Of a stretch of 64,000 nt of DNA, positions 26,300 to 36,893 are shown piece after piece. Positions within the stretch are counted from its first letter, which is position 1; each line of letters starts with the position of its first letter. Made by a program: the position numbers and the translations under genes. The notes beneath the pieces were generated by a model. The model was not told the origin of the DNA and searched no databases. It saw only the letters and a program-made list of their open reading frames with translations. The stretch is from Fratercula arctica (lineage: Eukaryota; Chordata; Aves; Charadriiformes; Alcidae): positions 27,175,352 to 27,239,351 of the forward strand of contig CANTUZ010000008.1 in the NCBI GenBank assembly GCA_947846985.1, in the 5' to 3' direction.

Positions 26300-26395
26300 C
26301 AGTGACGGGTGGTGGGACTCCCATGGGCGACCAGGGCAGTGCGACTCCTGTGGGTGACTGGTGATGGGACTCTGCAGGTGACCTGCAGTGGCTCA
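26300..26395. repeat. Degenerate minisatellite, about three units of 25-27 bases
   Basis: Three related units are visible, each beginning GACTC and containing a GGGYGAC or AGGTGAC core: starts at 26316, 26343 and 26368, spaced 27 and 25 bases. The units differ by substitutions and small indels. The surrounding 26240-26480 is G+C rich. No coding potential is evident. Confidence 0.55.
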
Positions 26396-26811
26396 GCCCT
26401 GTGTGTCCTCAAAGGGTCTCAGTCCGGGCACTGTGGGTAGGGGGAGGACGGGCTGAAAATCTGACCTGGGATTTCTGGGCAGAGCAGACAGCACACTGAA
26501 TCCAAGGAATTCCTTTAACTCAAAACGGACAACACAACCGCCTTGACAGAGCTTTCCCCTGTTTCATCTCTGCAAGGGATGTCACATCAGCAATCAGCAC
26601 ATTAAGCTTGTATCTGAATTTTTAATTAGAAAATTAAGAATGTTTGGGCCTCCACTTAGCCTGCAATAGTGTTTGTGGGGGCCAGAAACCCACGAGCAGG
26701 CTTTGAATTTGATGTGACTTCTCTCCTTATTTTCTGGCACCTTGCCCTCTCTTAGAAGGAAGAAGGTGGGTGTGTATGAAGAGGATGAGCAGAAAGAGCC
26801 TTTCTCTAGTC

Positions 26812-26816
26812 CTGTG
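26812..26816. repeat. Left 5-base target-site duplication (CTGTG)
   Basis: CTGTG directly precedes the first base of the solo LTR and is repeated exactly at 27379-27383 directly after it. Five-base duplications are typical of ERVL-type integration. Confidence 0.8.
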
Positions 26817-27378
26817 TGTCATGGTTTCAGCTGGGATAGAGCTGACTTTCTTACTAGCAGTGGGTACAGTGATATGTTTTGGATTTGGGATGAAAATAGT
26901 GTTGGTAAAACACTGATGGTTTTGATTGTTGCTAAGCAGTCAAGGCCTTTTCTGCTCCTCACAACAGTCCACCAGAGAACAGTCTGGGAGTTCACAAAAA
27001 ACTGGGAGGAGACGCAGCCAGGACAGCCAACCCCAGCTGACCAAAGGAATATCCCATACCATATGACATATATAAAGCTGGGGGAAGAAGGAAAGGGGGG
27101 ACATTTGTAATTATGGTGTTTGTCTTCCCAAGTAACATGTGACTGGAGCCCCGCTTTCCTGGAGATGGCTGAAAACCTCTCTGACGATGGGAAGTAGTGA
27201 ATGAATTCTTTGTTTTGCTTTGTTTGCGTGCACGGCTTTTGCTTTACTTATTAAACTGTCTTTATCTCAACCCATGAGTTCTCTCACTTCTACTCTTCCG
27301 ATTCTCTCCACCATCCCAGTGGGGGAGTGAGCGAGCGACTGCGTGGTCCTGGTTGCCAGCTGGGGTTAAAGCACGACT
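26817..27378 (+). mobile_element. Solo LTR of an avian ERVL-type endogenous retrovirus
   Basis: This 562-base element begins TGTCATGGTTTCAGCTGGGA and ends GGGGTTAAAGCACGACT. I recognise both ends as those of a common neoavian LTR family, whose last base is normally A, giving the canonical TG...CA; here the final A appears mutated to T. Inside are a TATA box (TATATAAA, 27069-27076), about 180 bases before a polyadenylation signal ATTAAA (27250-27255), and a C/T-rich downstream part. This fits the U3-R-U5 order on the plus strand. No primer-binding site, gag, pol or env sequence follows, and perfect 5-base duplications flank it, so the provirus was lost by recombination between its two LTRs. 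The exact family name needs a repeat library. Confidence 0.9.
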
Positions 27379-27383
27379 CTGTG
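27379..27383. repeat. Right 5-base target-site duplication (CTGTG)
   Basis: This is an exact copy of the five bases before the LTR. It fixes the 3' boundary of the element at 27378. Confidence 0.8.
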
Positions 27384-30300
27384 TTAATTATCTTGAATGT
27401 CTAGATGGAGGTCTGGCAGAGAAAAAAGTTTCTATTACATCCATTGTATTTTTCATCCATTCTGTTGGGGTTGTTGCAGCAGGAAAGAATCTTTAGCTTT
27501 AAGGGTTAAACGGGAACCCTTTTCACTGGTACTTACATGGCTGAATGATGCTCTTGGCAAAAAAATCTTTAAAGCCATACCTGCTACAGTAGCTGGCCAT
27601 AATGTTTTACACAGCCTTTTTTCTCCAGATAATGGGACAAACATTAGTACTTGCATTCCACCCTAACAGCAAACCTTTTCTCACCCTACCTCCTGTTTAT
27701 TTTCTTACAATCCTAAAGCTGAGGGAGGGGGTGAAGGAGAGGAGGGGAGTGGGGAGGGTTGTGTGTGTGTAGCTTTGAAGAAATAAAACGTGGAAACTCA
27801 AAGAGTGTTCTGCAGAACATAAGTGTTATGTGGGATATCCGAATCTGTGAAAAGATAGTTAATATTGTGGTTCTTTGCACTAAATACTGTGCTTAAAGGT
27901 CATTCATGACAGGGGCTTTGAGAGCATCTGTTGCTAGGAACACACAGGCTGAATCTTATTATTGAAAAATATATGAGTGACAATCATCACTATGTTTCAC
28001 TATTCATTATCTTTAATGTTAGGCAAGAGGTCTGTACCTTCTTTCCATCATTCCTGCTATCCAACAAATATGTCAGACATTTTTCCGTTTAACAATTGTG
28101 ACCTCAAAATCACCTATTTCAGGTATTATTTTATTTCCGCTTCACACTGCAAAGTGGAATATTTGTTATCTTGAAGCATATTATTAAGGAGACATTACGC
28201 CATGGATATTCTAGCCACTGAGCATGATAAAGAGGTGAATGCAGTTCAAACAGTGCAGCCATCTAGTTCATTTAAGCAAACTACAGTTTGAATGTTTCCT
28301 CAATCACTTGAGAATAACAATAGCTTAATATTATTCACATTTGAATCTTCACTTGAAGTTCACTCCTTATTCTTCACTTCAGTACAGAACGGAAACACTG
28401 GCTATGGGGAGGGAAGCTGTACCGGCCCTCTCAAAGGTCTACATTATTGTCACTTGTAGGGAGAAGAAATTTAATATCTCTACAAACAGATTGAAGGGAA
28501 GACTTTCTGAAGAAAAAAAAACATAAAAAACCCAGAGATTGTTGGCAGGCTGATTCATATTGTCTCATTTATAAGGTAAATTAAGTATGCTTATCTTTAA
28601 TTCTAAACATGTATTATATTTTAATTCTTTAATCTCTGCTGGTTATAAAATGTTCACCTCTCCTCGTCCAATATGAAAGCACGAGAGTCAATCAATTCTG
28701 CCACTACCCTGGAAATATTTAAGTCTAGGAACTGCTGTGTGGACATGAGAACATGCAGCTGGACATGAGAAAAAGCAATGCCTGTGAAGCCCTGCCTCTG
28801 CAATGCCACTAACCTGTAAAACTGACCTTGTGGAGCTCTTTGCAGTATCTGAACATCATACAACAACAACAACCTGAATTGTAGCAGCTCTTTCTTTCCT
28901 TTTGAAATAACCTAGGTGAGTGGCAACATCTCTGACTTCCCTGTCCTCCTCTACTGAGTCCCGTGCCGTGGCCCGGTGAATATGGAGATGGGGACTTGCT
29001 GAACGTTCAGCCTTGCTTGCACCATTCCCTGAGCTGGGCTGGACTGGATGCTGCAGTCCCTGCCACCAGCCCCTTCCACTCCTCTGTACTTTTCAGATCA
29101 GTAATAGCAACCCACAAAACAGTGTGAGCAGCACCACTCTTTGGGTTTCATGTTGTTCCCTGCTGACGCCTGCTGTAAGCCTCCCCTGACTTCCAGGGCA
29201 CAGCCCCCTGCTTGCTCAGCACCACCACACTGTATCACACAGCTGGGAGTTCGGTGAAGACGTCTGAGAAAATCTCTAGGTTGTGAAAGAGCTGTGGTGA
29301 AGCTCACTAAGAAATACGAAAGGCAAAATTATGGGTGTTTGAGATTGGGTCATTGGTTGCTCAGGGATTCAAGAGGAAGACGATATGGAAAGATATAAAA
29401 TACTAAAGGCAAAAAAGGGCAGTGAGTCAAGAGCTGTAGGATCATCAGGTCGAGCTGTCCATTGGTTCGGTCACTGGTGTAACTAGCGTGTCGGTGTTGA
29501 GCAGCAGCCTTTCCTCCATCCATCGAGGGATGGTGACAACACTGGTGTTCAGCCCAGCTGGATGGTTAGAGCCCAGCTGTCTTTGGAGTGTGTTGGCCAG
29601 CAAATGGTAGCTTTATACTTTTCCATTTCTGCTTGCAGAGGCTCTGTGCACACTTGAAGATGCCCAAACAAACTTGCCCTGGAGAGGGGGCAGCACTGCA
29701 TGGTCAATAGGAGTTCATGAATTTGTGAGCAGGATTTTGAAAATTTGTCTCATCTCATAGCAACTAGCAGTCCACTTGGAGTACAAAGGCACTGAGTGTA
29801 CTGAATCATAAATATTATGAACCACAACAACCCCCTGAAATATAGAACGTATTTAAATGCTGGTGTCTTACAATCTGGTTTACAGTGTGACTCACAGCGA
29901 CAAGTGAAACACACTGCTATACCTCAAAGCAGATTACCAATAGACTAGACAAATCCTGTTTGACACTTACACGTCTGTCATATTTTGTTTTGTGTACCCA
30001 TGCAGGGATGACATCTAATAACTTAAATTTGCAGCAGCTGAAATGGTAATACCGGTTTCTAGCAGCTAGCGTATAAGCAATATTGGGAGTTTGAACATTC
30101 TGTCATTTGTTATAGAAAACCAGAATCGTATAGCTAATATAGATTTTTTTTTCTCCCATGAACACTTAAGGTATGCATTCACATATAGCACTTTTGAAAA
30201 ATTCAGGATAAGGATCCAGTGGTGTCAGTAGCATTACTTGTCTATTAAGCCACTGACCACCATATCATACATGTTACAAAACTTTGGTACTTCACTGTTC

Positions 30301-33300
30301 ATAACTCGGTTTAGTTTTCTGCCACATTGCCTTTACACATCACTGAAAATCTCATTTATTGATTTTTACTGACAATGGCAGCAAAACCGGATTTACTGTT
30401 TTGTATATTATATGTGTATACAGGAACAGGATAACCATCCTAAATTATTTAGTTTCCCAGTATATGACATATTTTTGCAAACAAGAATCAGCACATGCCA
30501 ACACAGAATTGTTAAATAATGTATTGCTTTCCCTTACATTGTGCATAAAGTGCTTTCCCTAAGCATCATTCTGTCCAAAGAGAAAAACATGAGTGCTCAA
30601 AAAACCCCATGCATAACACTACAAACATAAATCCCTGTGGATATATTCCCCATTGTCTTCCTACCTGTGTCATCCTTCATCTTTTTGTAAAGTGGGTATA
30701 TAGTACAATCAGATCTGAAAAGCAGTTGATTTATTCCTCTTTTCACAATGGTAAATGAAGATACAAGATGCAGAAGAGCAAGAAATTTGATCCTTGGTCC
30801 TCCATGAGCCTCTTTGGTTTGCTCTGAAGTACCAGCTGTATTTCAGGTCAGTAGAGATTAAAGTGTATTGGAGCAGCTATAGCAGTTGCCATAAAATGGC
30901 TTTCATTTCCCAGCAGTCACTGAAGTGATCATCTATTACCAGGTTTTTTTATGCTAACCTTAGGCGATATCTAACATCTGAAACAAAATACTTGGCAAAT
31001 ATTGATTCTGTACTTCGGGAAACTGGCACGTGCACACTACTTTCCCACTTTTAGATACAATCTGTATTACTCCCTTCATTATTGATAAAAGGTGTGTTCT
31101 CTGAGCTGGTGACTACTCAATTTCTAAATGCATAAAATTCATATATAGGCCTAGATTTTCAAGAGTACTTGGTGTATACAGAGCTCTCTTGGAAATGCAG
31201 TAGTTATTCAGGTGAGCTATTTCAAATATGCGAGAAACAAACACAGCAGGAGTAGGAATATCAAGTGAAGAGGAAAAACTAACTGGCACTAGCATAGTCT
31301 TCCATTTGTTTAATTTTCAGAGAGTGGTTATTTTACCTGTTTGTATTCCATTCAGTAATATGATAATCTTAAATGACTATAAAGTCATTATTAAAAGTAC
31401 TGCTTTGCAGAAAATGTTGTCATCTGAATACATCTTGATTTATGTCCTATTTATGGAGGCGGTAATGGTGTCAGAGCTGCTTATAACCTATGCCCCTCAC
31501 AATGCTGGGTCCTTGGCTATTATCCAAACTACATATGATTTATTTTATTTATGGTTTCTGCAAACAGAAATATTTGCTTCAATATTCAATAAAGATTGTG
31601 TGCCACTCACACACATACCCCCTCCCATTGTCATTGTTCACAAATGTCTTTCATGGAACGCCCCCTCCCTTGCAATGTAAATCCTTTTAGTGGGCTTCAA
31701 TTTCTTCTGATTTCGAAGATAGTGTAGGAAAGGGAAAATAATTTTTGGAAGGGAAAAAAAAAGAAAAACTCCTTACCTTTCATTAAATCATTCAAAATCC
31801 TAATAAAATTGTTTGTCTTTGCTTCTGCTTTGAACTGTACAAATCAAACAGTTTTGATTTGGGATATTATACATCAGAAGTCTACAAAATCATAAAGGTA
31901 GTAGATAATGTGTTTTCTGAACTGTTAGTCACTAAATCCCACAATCTGTGAATGAGAAGGCAATCAGACAAACCAGCGGAAACCATTTTAAAACACATAC
32001 GGGAAGGCAGAGTAGACAGCAAACTTCTGGATTTCTTCCCTGCACTGATTTTCTGTGGAGGCAGACAAATGTCATCAGAGTCAAAACAGGAGTTAGACAA
32101 ATTCATCAGTTCAGCTTCATAACCAGACAGCTAACACATCACTCCTCCTGGCGTCCCTGGACAAAGGGAGGAAAGGTGTATTTCTTAGTGGCCAGGTAGA
32201 AACCCAGGCACATCAGAGTAAAAGCAGCTCCTCCGTGGGAAAGCGAGGGTGGAGGTTTGCACCTCCTTGGTAGCTCCGGTGCAGCCCTGGGGGTGCAGGT
32301 CACGCCTCTTGCTGCTTCCAGACTTTTTGCCTGGTTCCCAGTTCTGATGGAAGAGCCTTCTCTTGGAGATGGGAACACCTATGCTGTGACCTGTGAGAGA
32401 CACATTTTAGTCAAGTATTTTAGCATATTTTCTAAAATTAGGTCTAATTTTGCAGTATTTAATATTGTCGCCTGCTTGGCCACAGCACAATCATTCCCTG
32501 CGTTTGACATATGATTAAAGATTGTGAAATAAGATAGTTTTGCATCTTATTTTAATGGTACAACATTACTTCAGCAACATTCAGGAGAAAGAATTTCAGT
32601 TTAGTCTTTAAGCAAATCTTTGCCCGTGAATATATTCTTTCTATAGGTGCCTTTGCATGTTTGTCTTAGTACATACCATTTGACACCTTTCAGTTCAAAT
32701 GTTGTTACACATTGAGATACAGAGTTGGTGCGGAAAAACAATTTCTCACTGATACTGACATATGAAAAGACAGATTTTTGCCAGACTCTTTCTGGGAATA
32801 AGTTTGAGTGATCATTCTCTATGAAAATAAGGTAAGGGGGTTTGATTCTAAAGCATTATAACAGAAAGTTCTTCAGGAAATGCCTCATTTTGAACAAGCT
32901 GCCTGGCACAGAGAGCGAAATCACATCACTGATTAAAACCAGCAAATATAATGAGAATCTAGTTTTCATAAAAATAATATAAGATGTGAGAGCTGAATGC
33001 GAGAATTATACTTTTAGTTGTTTATTTGTGACTGTAGATACACATTAAAATATGAAATATTAATAAGGACTGTAATAGTTATCATATTTCACATTTTGTC
33101 TAGATTTTTGCCACATCAGTCTAATTCGAATAAATACCAATGAGCTGCATTAAAAATAAATCTTCAATAAATGGAACAGCATGTACCTTTTTCTTTGGAA
33201 TTCTTTTAATTAAAAAGATTACTTTTATCTGCACATGTTCCGCTTTGATTTCTGCCAATAGTGTCATTGTTAAAAGGTCACAGATATAATCAATAAAAAT

Positions 33301-36300
33301 ATCTGAATTGACCTAGAAAACATGAAATAGCTTATTTTATACACATAAGGATGACAAGAGTCCCAGAAAGGAAGATTTAGAAAAGGGAATCATAAACAGC
33401 CAAAGGGTTTGCATTCCTGCTTTGGTGGTTTCTTGTTCTTACTGTGCTACTGAACTCTTAGCTGAAAGTCTTCGCCTGTGAAAAGGCAAAGACCCTGAGA
33501 AAGGGCTTAGCCCGATTCAAGGTGAGATCTGCCAGTAGCAGGAGGACCATAGTATCCTGTCCGTATCCCTTCACCTCTGCACAGAAAACCCGCCAGGGCT
33601 GAGCTGATGAGCAGTTGCAAAGGAGCCAGTGCTTGCTGTATGCAAAGAAACGTTCCTGCATCAGATATAAAGACCAAGTTGTAGGCGAAGGAAAAGGTCG
33701 CTGTTGCCTACCAAAAAGAAAAAAAAAAAGAAAAAGCTGAGTGTATTAGCCTGGACTATGCAGCACATATGGTTTTAAAGCAATACAGGTAAAGAGGGGT
33801 GGCCTTCCTGGACATTCTGCATGCTGTAGGAAGTACTATGGGATTTTTGATTTAGCTATGACACTGGCAGCTCAATTCTATTAAATTCTATTATTTCTTA
33901 CGGAATGGAGAACTCCAGCTGACATGCAAAGAGGCAGAAGCTGTCAAAATACCGATGAACGCTTGTGCTTTCAGATGAGCTGCACCTCTGCTGTCTTAAA
34001 TGCAAGCATGAACAAGGGAACTTCATTGGCAAAGTTGCAATACCGGACAGCACCTTGGAACACGGCACAGAAATAAAACCAGACATTTCATCCATTGTTT
34101 ATTCTGCATTTCAATTTATGTCCATCTTATGCTAGTTGATTTCTGTAACTGTCTTATCTTATTCTGCAAAGTACCTTAGGGTTGCAGTGTCAGGAAAGAC
34201 AAAAAGAGAAAAATATATCTCTTGATTTAGGTGGATTTTATAAAGATAAGAGATGCTTCAGATATTTATTAACATCACCTGTTGCATTGTTCTAAAATGA
34301 CTTCTGGATCACAAAGAATGAATTAGTTATAGAAAATTAAAGTTCATTAAATACTCTTGTTCACAAAGTAATCAGTAATCAACAGTAATCCTTCAATTTA
34401 AAAACTTATCTTCCTAATGGCCAATGTACTGCTCACTTCAGGTTAAAAGAGCACGTGTTTCTAGTTTGTCTGTCACAGCAGAAGATGATGGTATATTTGC
34501 AGTATGCTGACACTCCTCCCTATCTGTCTGCACTACCGTACTGGGAGAAAATCACTAGCAGTTGTGATAAGCAGGTACCTGAACCTAGAGCTGACAGATG
34601 GTTGCCTTTTATAAGGTGAATCATATTTCTTAAAATGTACAGTAGAGGCATTTTACCCTGTGAAAAGGAAAATGACAGTTCTGGAAGTCTGTCTTAGTGG
34701 AAAGCCAGGAAGTTGCACTGACCAAGACTAGCACTTTTGTGTGAATGGTAGGGAATATTTCCATATTATTACAGGAGCTTGTAAAACAGGATCCAAATGT
34801 ACCAGTAAAACAAAATAAATTTCTACAAGCTTACATTCATTTTCTTTCTTCTCTCTCCTCCACGCTCAGTCATTGCCTGTTAAGGGACTCGCCATCTTCA
34901 ATTGTTTCTTGGTCTGTGAGAGTGTGTGTTTGTACACATGCACATACGTACAAACATATATATGCATTTATATATGCACATAAACCAGTTACAGAAGCTA
35001 TGTAATGACTAGACAGTAATTGATTAAGAAGTACAAGTGTGCTACAGGAAACAGGATGCAGAGGTAGATAGAAGATCTTGGTTTTCTTCTGGAACATTAG
35101 ATGGAATCACAGCCAGAGTTGCGTTGTGTTTGTGTAGTACTTAGTGTACTGATGTACTCATGGTAGCTACCAGTGCAATGGCAATGCACATATAATCATT
35201 AAATCTAGCTATGGGATGGATATCAAAGGTCACCACCTTTGGTGGTTCCAGGAGCTACTTTGAATTCTTCAAAAATTGCTAAGAGGATGTAGACTGGTGG
35301 TATCTGGTTTTGATACACCTTAACAGGGCTGAATATAGTGCAGACTGAAGGGCAGTTGGAAACTTATCACTTTAGACATGCAAAAGATGGGACCCCAGAT
35401 CATTAAAATAAAAACTGTGAAAAGCTGAGCCAGTAATTGCAATAAAATAGAAAGCAATAAGCATATCAGAACTATTGAGTAGTAAGCATATAAAAAAATA
35501 TTTGGTACTATGACTGACTATACTGCATCCGCTGTTGAATAAGGATTAATTACTGCTCCCATTGCAGCTGTGAACAAGATAAAAATAAAGAAATGCCACC
35601 TTGCTTATGGATGGAGGAATAGACAATAGAGAGCCAATAAAGGGAGAATAAAAGCACGCCTCTGTATAATGACTCTAAGCTCTACTGTGGCTATTTACAC
35701 AGGAGTGTTAACGTGGGGAGAAATCTGCACTGCTGAGCTCTGTATTTTATTTCTCCATATATCCTGTAGTTCCTGTGGCCTGGATTTACACCAGCTGTGA
35801 CAAGGTGCAGCAGAAATCTCCATTTAGCTCTATTTTCTGACCAAACAGTCCATTTACTCCAGCTGTGCATTCTTTATCAGGATTTGGCCCTTTGTATAAA
35901 GGTGAATGCTTCTTTAGCTGTGGTCCCAGTGGGGAGTTTGATAACTTTGTCAGAAAGAATCAGGAGAATGTAATATGACTGAACAAATAATAGGCTGTCA
36001 GAGAGACTTGAGTTACAGGAGCTGAAAGATAGTCCAAAACGTTTGCTCTTCAAAGAAACCTAGAAAAACTTTGTCTTAATTCGGCCTTCAGAACTGTGAC
36101 ATCAGCCTTTGCTTGTCTGCAAGCATCAACTCAAACACAGGAATTTATATGGATAGTTAGTCCTCGTGAGAGGTTTCTGGCAGGCTGCTTTGCCTCAGGT
36201 CAGTTACATATGGCAAAAGAAGCTACCACAACTGCTTTTTCACCTCTACTCCTTTATGTAAAGTCTTACAGATTGTACTAGAAAATAATTCCTCTTTAGC

Positions 36301-36830
36301 TTTTTGTAAACCACTCAAATAAGGAATTATCCCTATTAGAGAAGATTAAAACCATACCTATTTCTATGCTTTTTAAATATATTTTTAGTAACTCTTGAAG
36401 CACATATCAATCAGCAAATTCATCAACACTGAAGTCAATGGATATTCTTACGGAAATAATCTCTAGCTTTTATTTTATAGGCAGATGTACAGTAAGGGAC
36501 AAAAAGAACAAATTTCAATTCCAAGTATGTGTAGCAACACAAGATTTTGACTTTTAATATGGTTTTGTAGGGCAAATACCCTTTGAACACTAAAAAAAAA
36601 AAAATCCCCCTGAGCTGCTGCCTTCCCCCAGGCCAGCTGGGGAGATGATGCTATGGAAAAGGCAGGGGGACAGACCCACTTGCTCTTGGAGAGCTGGGAA
36701 TGTTCTTTTGGAGCTGTACCCTAACACTGCTGAGGCACAGAGGCTTGATGCTGCTGTGACGGGCAGCTGGGGGCTAATACAGATGTTCAGTAAAGTGTTC
36801 GTTTACCACCTGCAAAAGAAATTGAATTAG
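27384..36830. other. Unique non-coding DNA with traces of old repeats
   Basis: No supportable gene is present. A purine/G-rich stretch at 27719-27758 with several GGG-GGGG runs is followed by a short GT repeat. The 150-codon frame at 31228-31680 is the longest here but shows no domain I know. The region 35770-35900 (GGATTTACACCAGCTGTGA, later AGGATTTGGCCC) and the motif CACTGAAGTCAATGG near 36429 resemble very old amniote interspersed repeats. A GT/AT-rich simple region lies at about 34920-34985. Elsewhere I see only AT-rich unique sequence. Confidence 0.6.
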
Positions 36831-36835
36831 GCCCA

Positions 36836-36893
36836 GCTTTGAGCTAAGGGTTGGTCCAGATGACCACCAGAGGTCCCTTCTGTGATTTCTGAA
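36836..36893 (+). repeat. CR1 LINE 3'-terminal fragment
   Basis: GGTTGGTCCAGATGACCACC followed by AGAGGTCCCTTCTGTGATTTCTG matches the CR1 3' end. The CAACC and spacer bases between CCCTT and the terminal TTCTGTGATT unit are missing, which I read as a small internal deletion. Only the tail is recognisable; the GC-richer 36600-36835 upstream may or may not belong to the same insertion. Confidence 0.75.

Noticed and set aside
29030..29060. GGGCTGGACTGGATG as another CR1 tail
   Set aside because: The following AAGGTCCCTTCCAACC and terminal units are absent; the resemblance is a few bases only.
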